Shown piece by piece: positions 1 through 11,239 of a stretch of DNA of 64,000 nt. The notes under the pieces are model-generated. The model saw only the letters and a list, made by a program, of their open reading frames with translations. It ran no database searches and had not been told where the DNA came from. Each line of letters begins with the position of its first letter. Positions within the stretch are counted from its first letter, which is position 1. Source of the DNA: Boesenbergia rotunda (Eukaryota > Streptophyta > Magnoliopsida > Zingiberales > Zingiberaceae). The stretch is from the NCBI GenBank assembly GCA_024364735.1, contig JAGFNQ010005245.1, forward strand, positions 284,646 through 348,645, written 5' to 3'. The translations under genes were made by a program, and so were the position numbers.

Positions 1-2104
1 TTGTGGAATGGTAGACAATCATCCTACAATGATTTGCGAATATAAGGGTGTATTGCCAAAGTTTTAGTGCCTGATCCAAAAAGGATTAAGATAGGACCAA
101 AAATTATTGATTGTATATTTATCATATATTCACATAATAGCAGTGCGTATCAATTTTGTATATATGAGTCATAAATATTGGATATACACAAGAACTTAAT
201 AATAGAATCGATAAATGTCTTTTTTCGAGCATGTATTTCCATATAAGACTTGAGAGGCAGCTAGGTCCTCAAAATATGTATATGAAACATAAGAGGAAGA
301 AGAAGATAATGAACCCGTTGAGTTTGAGCTTAGACAAAGTAAAAGAGCTCGAGTGGAAAAATCTTACGGAATAGATTTTATCATTTTATATTGGAAAGCG
401 AGCCCTAAAGTTACGCAAAAGCAGTAAGCTCTTCTGAGGGATCTCATTGGAAAGAGACAATTACATCTGAGATAGACTCAATCTTGTAAATTCACACTTA
501 CAAACTTGTGGAACATTCTCCGGGAAGTAAACCATTAGGGTACAAGTGGATATTCAAAAAGAAAATGAGATCAGATGACACAATTGATATGCACAAGGCT
601 GGATTAGTAATTAAAGGTTATCGATAATGAGACGACCTTGATTACTTTGATATGTATTCTCCCGTGTCGAGAATAACAATCATTAGAGTGTTGTTGGCTA
701 TTGTCACTCTATGAAAATTAGAAATACATCATATGGATATAAAGACAACCTTTCTAAATGGGGAGTTAGAAGAAAAAATTTACATGGAGCAACTTGAAGG
801 ATTTTCTATGTCATGACAAAAAAAATAAGGTTTATAGATTGACGAAGTCGTTATACAACTTGAAACAAGCACCAAAATAGTGACATGAGAAATTTGATAA
901 TTCCATGAAGGAATGTGGATTCAAATCAAAATGTGATAAATGTGTCTATATGAAAGTCACAGAGAATGACTATATCATCTTGTGCCTATACATAGATAAC
1001 ATACTTATCATTGAAAGCAATGATAAGATGATCAAATTCACTAAAGCTATATTAAACTCAAGATTTGACTTTAAAGACATGATCTTAGCTTATATGATTC
1101 TTTGAATAAAAATTCTTAGAACAATCGAAGGACTTATTCTTAGTCAGTCCAACTATGTGATCGAAGGATACGGCGATGAAAGTTGGATATATGACATACA
1201 AGGCTTGAATTCTACGAGTATATATGAATTCACTATAAGAGGTGCGACCATTTCATAGAAATTTTCTAAGCAAACCATGATAACTATATCCATGATGAAG
1301 TTTGAGTTTGTAACTCTTGACAAATGTGGTGAAGAGGCTGAATGACTATGACAATTCTTAGAAGATATTCCAAGATGACCAAAATTTATGCCTACAATTT
1401 ACATACATTGCGATAGTCAATCGACAATTGGTTGGGCATAAAGTCATCTGTACAATGGTAAGTCTAGACGTATACATCGTAAATACAATAGCATTAGGCA
1501 ACTATTCTCAACAGGAGTTATTATTGTCGACTATGTGATGTCAAAGGATAACCTAGCGGATCCACTTACTAAAGGGTTAAATTGAGAGTTAGTTGCAAGC
1601 TCATCGAGAGGGATAAGCTTGATGCTGTTGACAAATATTGGTGGAAAGGAAACTCAACCTATGCAGACTGAAGATCTCAAAAATTAGGTTCAAATGGACA
1701 ACCTAACTACACCGATAAAGTTGCTCACTATGGAGGAACGACCCAGTGGAACAGTGAAGGATGAAGGTTAAACACACGCCTTCTAATGATCTAATAGAGT
1801 TATGTGGAATACTCTTTAGAGATCACCTATATGAGAAAAAAGTGGAGAAGAGAATTGGAGATACAATTCTTAGAACTTCTCATAGAATTAAACATGTTCA
1901 TGGCCAAAAATGAACATACTCATGAGAACTGAATTGTATTAGGGAGAGTTTTAGATGAGATATGTAAATGTTTACACAAATGACAGAATTGTTCAAGAGC
2001 ATCGTGTCACAAGGGAATGTTCAAAGGATAAAACCTATCTATCCTATACTGGATTTAACTATTGAATACTATCACATACCCTATTTCTATTAATGTGGGA
2101 GGAT
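1..2104 (+). mobile_element. Decayed Ty1/copia retrotransposon, pol 3' part
   Basis: Conceptual translation on the plus strand, changing frame and crossing many stops, gives the end of a copia integrase region (about 50-180), the start of reverse transcriptase (KWIFKKK near 550-570), the TTFLNGELEE block near 750-780, and a longer open stretch at 905-1105 with YIDNILIIESN at the place of the copia YVDDML catalytic box. An RNase H-like segment with a CDSQSTIGWA-type motif lies near 1,400-1,440, and the usual DPLTKGL tail near 1,560. The order INT-RT-RH is that of Ty1/copia. The window opens inside the element, so its 5' LTR, gag and protease are not seen. Many in-frame stops and frame changes mean it is dead. 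The second D of the YVDD box is N in the surviving stretch. Confidence 0.85.
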
Positions 2105-2870
2105 TGTTGGATATATGTCAATGGAAAAAGAGGTGGTGGAAAGAGACTCCATTATGCATGGGTTTAGTCCCACATTGGGAGTCTCATAGTTTTATTGTTG
2201 GTTTATATTTTTACACATACATATATGATGTGAACAAATGTATAGGTAAAGGCTCTCTCTCACCATTAATGGAGACATTAAATCAATCATGCATTATGAT
2301 TATTTATTATAACCAGGGTTGAGTCGTGAGCAAGAGCAAAGTGATAAGAAGAGAAGCACCTTTGTTCCTCCTTACTCTCATCTTCTTTGATGTAAGTCTT
2401 CCGCTCGACAAATACCCATGATAACATTCGGGTACCACTTAGATCGTTGTGATCACCAGTGCTTGGTAGAGATTGCGGTTCGCTGTTGTATCCTGAAAAA
2501 TAGACGACTTGAGATAACCTTGAAGCACAGTCGGAGGTGGGACGAATTTGTTTCAAGGAAATTGCGTTGACCACAAGCCTCGACTTTCTTCATCTCCCCA
2601 CTCATCATTCCACTTGGGAATAGTTGAGTAACATCTTCCTGACTCGGCAATCGGAGCAGATGGTCCTTCTTGTCTACACTTAGACTCGAAAATTTAGAGG
2701 CTTGGCAGTTGGCAGTTGGCAACTTGGGCAAGTCGCTGAAGTTGGGGCGGCATTCCGACTTGAATGGGAAACAACGTTCCAATCACCGGAAGCTTGACAA
2801 AATTACCCCCGCCAACAACTTGAAATTATCAGTTCAGGTTATCTCAATAGATAAGTTAAATTTGATTTGA
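2105..2870 (+). mobile_element. Probable 3' LTR of the decayed copia element
   Basis: A purine-rich tract (about 2095-2104, gtgggaggat) directly precedes TGTTGGATATATG, the normal layout of polypurine tract plus LTR start. The right border is not clear: the sequence to about 2,870 looks like LTR material without coding content, but I could not identify a terminal CA with a target duplication. The 5' partner is outside the window, so LTR identity cannot be checked here. Confidence 0.5.
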
Positions 2871-3515
2871 TATAATTTCAATTCAACCAAATCTCTAAAT
2901 ATTTCCGAGAAATTATTCAATAACAAATATTTATAAAATGTACTCAAAGGATCAAAATCATAAAAACATATAAGTTGCCTCCCTAAATTTCAATGGATAA
3001 ATAATTATCTGATCATATCATTATTTTTGGTCTCTTCTTCCGCATTCAAATTTTAATTTATGATCGAAACCATACATTAGAAAATAATCGTGATTTGAGA
3101 TTTTGAATTTTAATGCGGTGTGGTATTGAATTTCGATAATTTTAATACATATCTAATTTCGTGTGGTATCGAAGTGACCACGAATTTGATTCTGATAATG
3201 ACAGTCATGTATTTATTGGTTTTTAATATTTGATATGTTTCAATAATACGATACGAATACAGACAAAATTTGAAAGTGATATGACATGATACAAATACAA
3301 ATAAATAGGTACATAATTGACTTATTCATTAAATTAAATTAATATTTTTATGCCACATAGACTATTTTTATTTTAAAATTTTAATTAGTTTAGATCACAA
3401 AAATATTTTGAAATTCAAACAATAATTTTACTTTTAAATGTATCCGTTTTATAAAATGTCCAAACAAATACTTCTAAGATTTTAAATTGTTTACATTACT
3501 CCTCCATATTAAAAA
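2871..3515. other. AT-rich intergenic DNA, nothing recognised
   Basis: No coding frame, RNA gene or terminal-repeat structure was recognised in this AT-rich stretch. Confidence 0.6.
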
Positions 3516-3759
3516 ATAATTAATAATGTTGGATAACGTCGAATTTTGAACGATCGATCCGGTGCGATAAAAATTTTTCATCGGCTGCATAGGATAAATC
3601 GGGAAGCGTTCACGGCGGACGGTCCAGAAGCCTAGTGTTTCAGGATTCGTGTTCTATTTGGAAGAAAAACTCCTGTAAAATATGTCGTAGTTGAGGATCG
3701 AACTGTGAATATTTGAGATGATAATTAATTATCCTTTCACTGTATCAAAACATTGGGGG
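3516..3759 (-). mobile_element. tRNA-derived SINE, copy 1 of a local family
   Basis: On the minus strand this matches, with many substitutions, the repeats at 8513-8844 and 10229-10384. Shared blocks include ATAATTAATT, GCTTCTGGACCG and GAAAAATT. Next to the 5' end is an A-box-like stretch (gatacagtgaaagga), and about 30 bases on is GTTCGATCCTC, which fits the Pol III B box GGTTCGANTCC. The layout (short, A and B box head, AT-rich tail) is that of a tRNA-derived SINE. I found no convincing target-site duplication for this copy, so its ends are approximate. Confidence 0.6.
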
Positions 3760-3846
3760 CAGAGTTTAGGATGGATAATACTCCCGGTTTAGGATGGCTA
3801 GATTAATATATATGATAGATTTTATTATGTATATTCTATTTATGTA

Positions 3847-4233
3847 TATGTTATTGGGTAAATTTTCATAAACTCCTTACATATTAAGTCAACTTTGCAT
3901 GTAATCCCCACATAAACTTTTCTTTGCATGCAGTCCCTGATGGGATTGACAAGACAGTTTGATGAGTATTATTTGAAGAAAGTTGAGTATAAAAGTTAGA
4001 AAATTGAGTATGTAATGTTGCATCCACCACATCAATAACCCATGTACTCAATTTTCACTTTTTTATACTCAAGTTTCACTCTTTTATACTCTGTTTTCAC
4101 TGATGTATACTCAGTTTTCACTCTTTTATACTCAATCCAGTAAGGAGTAAATACAAAGAAAAACTTGTATGGGGAGTGTATACAAAAATCAAAGGGCTAT
4201 TAGAGAGTTTTCTATAATTTACCGTATGTTTTA
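3847..4233. mobile_element. Mutator-like MITE with about 80-bp TIRs
   Basis: The left end (from 3856, GGGTAAATTTTC) and the reverse complement of the right end (to 4224) align over about 80 bases with mismatches; blocks ACTCC, AATCCCCACAT / CACTCCCCATA and TTTTTCTTTG are shared. Nine-base flanks TATGTTATT (3847-3855) and TATGTTTTA (4225-4233) agree at the first six positions and fit a decayed 9-bp target duplication of the Mutator superfamily. Inside, at about 4045-4138, a 20-22-base unit (tatactca, ttttcactctttt) is repeated four to five times. No coding sequence is present, so it is non-autonomous. Confidence 0.5.
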
Positions 4234-4756
4234 AATCCCCTTTCATATAATCATCATAAAAGGATGGTTAATATGACGATATCATATTTATTTTTTATAT
4301 TATTTCTCCGTGTCACTTCATAAATCACACATTTATTAATGTATAGCAAATATTTTGAAAAAAAAAACTTTGAAGGATATTTCAATATTAATAAAATCCA
4401 GTGATATATTAAAAAAATACTAGAAGGTATTTTAAAAATTCTCCAATATTGATGGATAAAATTCGTTGAGACGGAAACAGCAGCAGAATTTTTAAAATAA
4501 TAAAACAAAAATGAGCGGATTTAAATTTTTTAGAAAAATGTGATTTGAACTCTCCAGTCTTATAAGATTTACTGATTCTGCACAAATTTATTATATATTA
4601 AATAAATAAATAAATTCCTTTAATTTATTGCATTATATATAATCTAATTAGTATATTTTAATCGGATCATTAAGTATTTGACATAGTGAAAGGCTGACGT
4701 AGCAAAATAAATAAATGAAATAATCAATTCTCACTTAGAAAAATATTAAAATCTTA
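4234..4756. other. AT-rich intergenic DNA, nothing recognised
   Basis: AT-rich DNA between the MITE and the CACTA element; no gene or repeat structure was recognised. Confidence 0.6.
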
Positions 4757-4784
4757 AACGCAACAAAAGAAAAAAAACATGCAT

Positions 4785-5225
4785 TAGCGAAGGAAATATT
4801 CCGTCGTTATTCCATCGCTAAACAATAATAGCGATGTATAACGATAAAAATAACACCGTCGACTACCACACCGTCATAGCTTAGGATAGCGACAAAACTT
4901 TTTTATCTGTCGCTAATACCGACGGATATTAAACAAATAATCCATTGCTATTTGCGACGAATACAAAAAAATCCATCACTAAATAACGGAAATCGGTGGT
5001 CATCTACGGTATAATAGCGACGGAATCAAAAAGTTCCGTCCCTATATTATCGTAACTAACGACGGATATCGTAAATATCTATTTCTAATTGCGACGGATT
5101 ATTGACTATTCCGTCGCTATTAGATAGACAGTGGACTTAGTTTTCCAAAGATAGCCACGAAAAGTAAAATATCCGTAGTAAATTACGACGGAATAGTTAA
5201 TAATCTGTCGCTAATTGCAATAATT
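4785..5225. repeat. CACTA subterminal repeat array
   Basis: The motif GCGACGGAT/ATCCGTCGC and close variants occur roughly ten times in both orientations within about 440 bases. Arrays of this kind are the transposase-binding sites of CACTA elements; in these elements the second protein binds short subterminal motifs. A few matching motifs also lie at the other end, near 7060-7105. Confidence 0.75.
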
Positions 5226-5433
5226 TTTCAACAGTCATTCCCTAATTTTTCCACTTACCATATTTACATTCAATACATACATACATATCCAAATAATAAC
5301 ACATATACAAATAGTTAATAATATGTCGCTAATTGCAATAATTTTCCAACAGTCATTCTTCAATTTTTCCACTTATCATATTTACATTCAATACATACAT
5401 ACATATCCAAATATAACACATATCCAAATAACA

Positions 5434-5468
<35 letters not shown>

Positions 5469-5560
5469 ATACATATCCAAATAACAACACATACATACAT
5501 ACATATCCAAATAACAACACATATCGAAATACATATCCTAACACATACAAAACAATAAAA
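5216..5560. repeat. Direct duplication of about 115 bp plus microsatellites
   Basis: The block beginning gcaataatttttcaacagtc (about 5216) recurs at about 5333 with few differences, giving two direct copies of about 115 bases. It runs into a simple-repeat zone with several (acat)n and atccaaataacaacacat units and a (CA)n tract at about 5434-5458. This lies inside the CACTA element and carries no gene. Confidence 0.75.
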
Positions 5561-6015
5561 CTAGTAACTGTATCAAATTCATATATCAAAAAAGTTGGAT
5601 CAAGACAAATTCATATCCGAATCCAAATTAAAACAATTTAATGATAGACAATACATACATGAACATATAGTCAAGTCATATCCATATAAAAAAAATAGTA
5701 GTGTATACATACATGAACATAAAGTCTAGTAGAAAATAGACATATCAAAACTGGATAAAAAGAATAACATTTCTGCATAAAAGAAGAGAAACCATATAAA
5801 TAAAAGTGAAATATAATAATAAAACAATATTAGTGAAAACATAATTAGTATAATTATGTATAAAATGAAAAAATAACATACATTTAGTGATGTATATAAT
5901 AACAAAATAGATAGTATAATAATTTGATTTTGTAAATATAGAAAAAAAATATAACATACCACAAAAATATCTCTACTCATTAGGGGTATCCTAAGGGTCA
6001 TGCGTCTCCTAAGAC

Positions 6016-6400
6016 TCAAAACGAGGAGGGGTGGATATCTGTGACATTGGCGATAGTGCTGCTACAAAAACTTGCATATGATGCACTAACGCCTCAATGT
6101 GTCTGACGGGTTCGCGGTTCCCTCAGCTCTGCATTATGAGTTGAGCCCGCAGAGCATCATTCTCCTCCCGCAATTGACGAACCTCACTAAAGGAGGAGGA
6201 GGAGGAACTTGGACGCCCCCTAAACCCTGGAGCTCTCATCTGATCATATATAACTTTTGCTTGAGAGCTCAGGCTGTATAGGACGATCTTCCTCCTTCCA
6301 TCTACGACATCATAGGAAATGTCATTCACCTGGTTGATGGAAAGAGAATGTGAACCCTCCCCCTCTACAACAGGCTGAGACGTCTATACAACTCTAGCGG
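6016..6400 (-). pseudogene. Relic of plant CACTA transposase-associated protein, C-terminal part
   Basis: The minus strand shows a coding-like stretch with VVDGRRK, GFRGRPSSSSSSFSE and a coiled-coil-like LREENDALRAQL segment, then SPMSQISTPPRFES before a stop near 6016. The serine-rich linker followed by LREENDALRAQL near the C terminus fits the tail of the Transposase_24 / plant Ptta-En-Spm family (family knowledge). The frame is broken by stops (one near 6382) and by a gap near the LIMQS stretch. Its place inside a CACTA element and its matching orientation support the call. It is far too short to encode an active protein. Confidence 0.55.
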
Positions 6401-7149
6401 TAATTGCTTCCTGTGAAATAAGAATTAAATTAATCTCTTTAAAATGTCAAAACAAATATACTAAAGTTAATATACAAACATTTATTGCTATTTTAATAAA
6501 TGTACATAACTAATCAATGTCCTATATTAAAAAGATTCAGCGTAACTACTTTAACAAATAACAAAATATCTAAACTAATTTACAATTTGATTTGTCAACC
6601 ACAAATAACAATCTAAATTATCCAACTTTATTTTCAATTAATCAAACACAAATTAGTATCCTAAATTTAAAAAATTAAGGATATTAATTATCCTAATTAG
6701 GATACTAATTAGCAGACCCATCCACCGGCGCGGCCGATGCGGTCGTGCATGCACGAAGGAGGCCCCACACGATCGGAGGTGACGGTTGCGGCCGCCGGAG
6801 GCCGTTGCGGGCGTGCGCGACCTCATGCGGCAGTTGCGGCCGCACGCGGACGCAGGAGGCCGCGCGTGGCCGCAGGAGGAGGTCGCGCGTGCTGGCAGGA
6901 GGCCATGCGCACCCGTAGGAACGGAGGAAAAACACACCACTTGCATACCTGTGACTGGAGGAGGAGATCGCTGGAGGAGGAGACGCTGGACGATGGAAAC
7001 ACCGAAGGAGAAGAATCCTGCACGCGCGAGCGGCGGGAGAGATATGACAGAAATAAACCCTAAAATAGCAACGGACGTTTACGTAGTCCGTCGCTATGTA
7101 GCGAATTTTTTGTAGTGTAACATAACAAGTCTCCCGTGACATCGACTGT

Positions 7150-8450
7150 ATAGATTTTTCTACCAATTTTATTATATATTATATTATTATTTAAATTTAA
7201 TAAATTTATTTTATTTTGTTATTACTAATTAATTTTTTAATTTTACTCAATTGGTATGCTTATTTATTATAATTTTATATCGTCTAACTTAGCATCTATC
7301 AATCATCTACGGATATATATATATATACCAATATGTTTAGTTTTTTCTTAATAAGTTTAATTTTAACTTTGTCTCTAATATTTTAATTTATTATCTTGTT
7401 CAACCTTTTATGCACATGAACTTCAACATTCTTATCTTTATTATTTTCATTTTTAACTATCCTCCTTATATTTTATGTAAAATAGTTCTTCCAATCCTTA
7501 CATTATTTTATAAAATTTATCCTAAATATTTAAACCTCTTAGTTATATACAATTTGTTATCTTTTATTTTAATAATGATCTCATTACATCTAATATTACA
7601 AATAATTATATATATATATATACACACCACACACTACTTAAACCTATAAAATCTTTCGCTTAGCAATTTCTGATAAGATTCGAGTTTAATATTTATTTAT
7701 TCACGTGTCTTATCTGTCAAAATAATATCATTTGTAAACAATAAACATCACAGTACCATATTTTGGATGTGTCTATAATTAGTGTAAAAAATAGAGACTT
7801 AAAATTGATCGTTGATATAACTTTATTCTTATGAGAAATATTTCAGCTAATCCGTTTAAAATTTTATTTTTATCATTATATTATTATACATATCTTTAAC
7901 TAGTTCAATATACGTTATGTTGACATCTTTTTTTTCTTCTAAAATTCTCTATATAATTTCCTTTGAGACTCAATTACAAATTTTGTCTAAGTTAATGAAT
8001 ATCATATGCAAGTCTTACTTCTATTCCCAGTACTTTTCTATTAATCGATCTTCAAACATAAATATTAATTGATTTTCGATTATCATGATATCTATTTAGT
8101 CTTTTTTCTATTACTTTTTTATGGTTCAACTCATTAGGTTAATAATCTTATCATACATCTTTTTTTTCTTATATAAGAAAACTAAAATATTTATCCTCCA
8201 CTAATGAGATATTTTTTTATATATCAAGTTGAATAACTTTATAAGTTATTTAATTCTTATTTTTTTAAATACTTTCACACCTCTATTAGAATATATTCAA
8301 CTATTTTTTTCTATTTTCTATTCCATTTAAAATTTGTTCGGTATAATAAAAATTAAATTAACTAAGTTAAAATTAAAAACTGCATTGCCTCCAAATTTAT
8401 TAATTACATGGAATCAGAATATAATTTTAATTTAAAGGTCCTAATAAATT
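7150..8450 (-). pseudogene. Highly decayed RTE-type LINE, reverse transcriptase relic
   Basis: Minus-strand translation, with many stops and frame changes, keeps recognisable reverse-transcriptase blocks in the right order. LIKLFNLIYKK followed by ISH*WRINILV lies near 8130-8250, where RTE-type plant LINEs have a KLFN...MPDEWR-ILVPIYKNKGD block. LHMIFINLDK lies near 8000-8030 (finger/palm start, LHMVFIDLEKAYD type), with a KEIIQRILEEKKDVNITYI segment next to it. FTNDIILTDKTRE lies near 7690-7740 (F-A-D-D catalytic box, first D now N), then IKLESYQKLL. This is an old element: the base composition has drifted to very high AT and no frame is open beyond short runs. Endonuclease and tail were not identified, so the ends are approximate. 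Confidence 0.7.
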
Positions 8451-8492
8451 ATAAAGATTAAAAATTAAAGTCTTGATCGCGTTACAATTACG

Positions 8493-8864
8493 TTCTTCTT
8501 CTTGTCTTCTAGCCCCCGAGCTATGATACAGCGGAAAGATAATTAATTGTCATCTCAATATCCACGGTTTGATTTTCAGCTATGACATATTTTATAAAAA
8601 TTTTCCTTCAAATGGGGCGCGAATCCTGGGATGCTAGGCTTCTGGACCGTTCATCGTGAATATTTTCCGATTTACCCTGATGGCCGCTGAAAAATTCCTG
8701 TGGGGTCAAGCTCTACTTCCAATTTACCTGGTGACCAATGGGAAACTTCCATAGGGCCGGGCCATATTTTCCTATTTATCCTAACAATTGATGAAAAACT
8801 TCCGTACCATCGTCTGAGGTTGAAAAAACATCTTTAATTTTTTTTTCTTCTTCTTGTCTTCTAG
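8493..8864 (+). mobile_element. SINE copy 2 with perfect 20-bp target duplication
   Basis: The identical 20-mer TTCTTCTTCTTGTCTTCTAG lies at 8493-8512 and 8845-8864 and brackets a 332-base repeat (8513-8844). The repeat head has an A-box-like stretch (gatacagcggaaag) and a B-box-like GGTTTGATTTTC about 30 bases further on, and the unit ends in a T-rich tail. It is related to the copies at 3516-3759 (minus) and 10229-10384. Long target duplications and Pol III boxes are hallmarks of tRNA-derived SINEs moved by LINE machinery. The target is the second exon of the MYB pseudogene: its minus-strand coding similarity runs into the duplicated 20-mer. Confidence 0.85.
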
Positions 8865-9254
8865 GTTAGACTTGAGCTCGATGAAGTACTTTTGTGCGTC
8901 GCTGGCTACTTGCGTCGCCGTCCTGATGATCACGAAATTGCGCGAGATGTTACTTCAATCGCCTTTGCCGTACTTCTTTTGGCCAAGCAAAAACAACCTG
9001 AAGGATTTCAAACAGAATTTAGTTGAAACATTGATTCAAACAGCTTGTGGGCAACGGATTGAAGAACCATGGCGAGGATGGAAAGAGGTTGAAGAAGAGT
9101 TTACTTGTGCTCCTCTTTGATCCAGAGAACTCCTTCTTCCTCTCGCCATCGAGCCCTCTCAGACCGGAACGCTTGCCGGCCAGCGCATCGTCGAACAGCT
9201 TGTTCTCCGCCGGCGTCCTGCTCCCGTTCCCGCCGCCGTTCTGGCTTTCCATCG
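8865..9254 (-). pseudogene. DIVARICATA-type MYB pseudogene (tandem copy)
   Basis: This is a diverged copy of the MYB gene at 11240-12166, same strand, with both exon parts and the intron retained (exon-1 part about 9254-9119, exon-2 part about 8997-8865). An internal deletion removes most of the first SANT domain, joining ENKLFDDALA to GKRSG. A one-base loss just before the second SANT domain shifts the frame relative to the intact gene. In the second SANT domain GDW is now GD-stop, and the SHAQKYF motif reads SDAQKYF. Exon 2 is interrupted by the SINE at 8513-8844, and the DNA beyond it is too decayed to follow. It cannot encode a working factor. Its upstream region shares the intact gene's promoter sequence, including TTTATAAA at 9307-9314, so transcription is conceivable. 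Confidence 0.85.
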
Positions 9255-9284
9255 CAGAAGAAGAGGCGAACCCTGCTGGTGAGA

Positions 9285-9680
9285 TTGACCCCACCCCCCT
9301 CGTTGCTTTATAAAGAAAATGAACAGGACGGGCATACCCTTCCATCGCCCTCTTCGCCTCTGCCATTGGCAAACATCAATCGACAAGCGCTCGTCGTGCT
9401 AGAATCGCATTTGAAATTAAAAAAAAAGGCGTGGATTTGGAGACCAACGCCAGCGTCTCTCCATCACATCGCAGATGAGGAATCTCCGATTGGCCTCCCC
9501 CTTGTCGCTTTACAAAGAAAGTGAACAAAGCTTGCCCTTCCGACGCCCTCATCGTCTCTCTTATTGGCGCATGCCAATCAACGAGTGCTCATCGTGCTGG
9601 AAACGCACTTGAAATGACAAAAGGCGCGAATTTGGAGACCAAAAGGTTCGGCACCAGTGTCTTTCTCCATCATATCAAAG
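9285..9680 (-). repeat. Two tandem copies of the MYB promoter segment
   Basis: Two direct copies of a roughly 190-base segment (about 9285-9480 and 9481-9680) share with each other and with 12450-12560 the run from CCTCCCC through the TATA region to GCCTCTGCCATTGGC-type sequence. The first copy keeps TTTATAAA (9307-9314); the second has TTTACAAA (9509-9516). So the promoter of the MYB paralog was duplicated once more in tandem, and the outer copy has a damaged TATA box. Confidence 0.7.
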
Positions 9681-10228
9681 TGGGTGAGCCCGCGGATAGT
9701 GGCACTCCGCACTCCATCTGGCGAAGTTCCGCTCGCGCATTTCGTCAAACAGCTATCGAGCAGCGTGGATATCACTGTTCGGAGAGCGGTCGCCGATAGA
9801 GGCACCGGCGGCGGCGGTGATGAAGGCATTGAAATGGTGGTGTGGGTGGATGAGTGGGAGAAGCGGTCGGTTTCGGAACGTGGTTCGTGGCCGGGGGAGT
9901 GGGCTTCGGCTTTGGATTTGGGCTTCAATGTTTCAATAAAGCCCTTCTCATCGGCCCAATTTGTGTCCGTACATTATATTTTGATTAGAAATATTGAAGG
10001 ATGTAGACCGAAAACATGTCTATGAAATATAAATCGACAATACAAATTCATTGGTTTATCAAATTAAACGAATTTTAACAATATTTTATGTTGCATAATT
10101 TATTTTTCGAGCATATTTTAATTAATTTCAAAAATATGTATTAATGAATTTGATATTTTAAATGATTTTACACTAGAAGCAACCATGCCTCACACCATAT
10201 TTAGCAAAAAAAAAAAAAAAATGCCTTT
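9681..10228. other. Unrecognised moderately GC-rich block and AT-rich spacer
   Basis: 9681-9930 is GC-rich and open in more than one frame on both strands (for example 9657-10025 plus and 9578-9928 minus), but neither product resembles a family I know. The remainder is AT-rich. It could be a captured exon fragment or 5' DNA of the pseudogene; I do not call a gene. Confidence 0.4.
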
Positions 10229-10384
10229 ACTATGATGTATGAAAAAATTAATTATCATCTTAGACATTCATGATTTAATCATCAATTATGACATATTTTG
10301 TAGAAATTTTTTTCTGATGTATCGTAACGGCTAGTTGAAAATTTTCATGAGATCGGATCGGTCGTCCGAAGGTGAAAAAAACCT
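10229..10384 (+). mobile_element. SINE copy 3, internally deleted
   Basis: Shares with copy 2 the AATTAATTATCATCT head, the (decayed) B-box region, the tatgacatattttgtagaaa block and the final cgtccgaaggtgaaaaaa block. The central part with GCTTCTGGACCG is missing. An A-rich tail follows (to about 10415). No target duplication was identified. Confidence 0.6.
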
Positions 10385-10429
10385 CGTTAAAAAAAATAAA
10401 AATAAAAAAAATATTTCAGCAAAAGAATG

Positions 10430-11239
10430 AACTGGATTTGACCATCACTTCCATTTATTCAATCACCATTAAAGCATCTGGCTGCCATGAAAACTACAAC
10501 TCATGATTAACGCAATCATTCCAAGTGTATTAAAACATAATGAGAAATGAATGCATAATTCAAAAACTCAACCACTGAAATCCAAGTAGCCATGAACTGA
10601 AGCCATCTCCTCTTTTGTCAAAGAGAAAGGACACCCACACACACACACGCACAAACAGCAACAACAAGAAGCAAGGGTTGGTCAATGAGCAATCACCATT
10701 GACTTTGATGTGCTTATAGCATTGCTCCTTCATCTCAAGGCACACAAAGAAATCACCAAACTGGAGTGTCCATTGATGTTTATGAATCATGATGTGTGTG
10801 TCACCACTCACCAAGCTATTGAGTTGCTCAGATTCAATATGGAGCATCTTCGGCTACAAAAGTAAGGTTTCCTAAAAGTTGGATTTATGTGCTGAAATCT
10901 CAATATTTCATTCAAACTCAAAGCATTCATATGATTAATTCTGAAAATCCATTAGCACAAATCCTCTGACAGCAAGTTAGAGGATGTAATCCTCAACAAT
11001 CTCTCATCCATGAGCTGTGAATTTTAGGCTGAGATCTCAGCATAGATCCATGGATATGAAAAGAATCATAATCTTCAGCTACGAGACAAGCCACAATAAC
11101 TGGATCCATGTTCTCATCCACCTTTGCTAGCATTTTTGACAATCCTGATTTCGTTCGATCTCAAGAATTCATATGTTAATTCTGAGAATTCACTCGTAGA
11201 TCCTGCACCGGCAAGGCATCTAGTTAGAGGATGCCATCC
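10430..11239 (-). other. 3' flank of the MYB gene, with an internal duplication
   Basis: About 110 bases with the order ATTCATATG-TTAATTCTGA-GTTAGAGGATG-ATCCTCAACAAT occur twice, at about 10905-11015 and 11140-11250. The second copy overlaps the end of the MYB coding sequence. The first therefore looks like a duplicated 3' end or the remains of another paralog. A 95-codon minus-strand frame at 10560-10847 resembles nothing I recognise. Confidence 0.5.

Larger units (their letters stand above)
4757..7117 (-). mobile_element. Non-autonomous CACTA (En/Spm) transposon
   Basis: Read on the minus strand, the element starts at 7117 with CACTACAAAAAATTCGCTAC, the canonical plant CACTA terminus, followed by subterminal GCGACGGA-type motifs. 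The other end near 4757-4770 reads CGCAACAAAAG on the plus strand, a mutated CACTACAAAAA. The trinucleotide TAA lies just outside both ends (4754-4756 and 7118-7120), matching the 3-bp target duplication of the superfamily. Subterminal repeats dominate 4785-5225. A relic of an En/Spm-type coding region lies at about 6016-6400 (minus). A GC-rich block at about 6715-7060 contrasts sharply with the AT-rich remainder and may be captured DNA; I recognised no gene in it. About 2.36 kb is too short for an autonomous CACTA element. Confidence 0.75.

Noticed and set aside
5353..5589. 78-codon minus-strand frame
   Set aside because: Encodes a Cys/Val/Tyr repeat from the CA and ACAT microsatellite.
6653..7166. 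Several overlapping open frames on both strands in the GC-rich block of the CACTA element
   Set aside because: Arg/Ala/Pro-rich low-complexity products in all frames; no recognisable domain.
7410..7649. 79-codon plus-strand frame
   Set aside because: AT-rich shadow on the strand opposite the LINE relic; hydrophobic low complexity only.
9578..10025. Open frames on both strands in a GC-rich block
   Set aside because: No domain recognised on either strand and no splice or promoter evidence; recorded as unassigned DNA.
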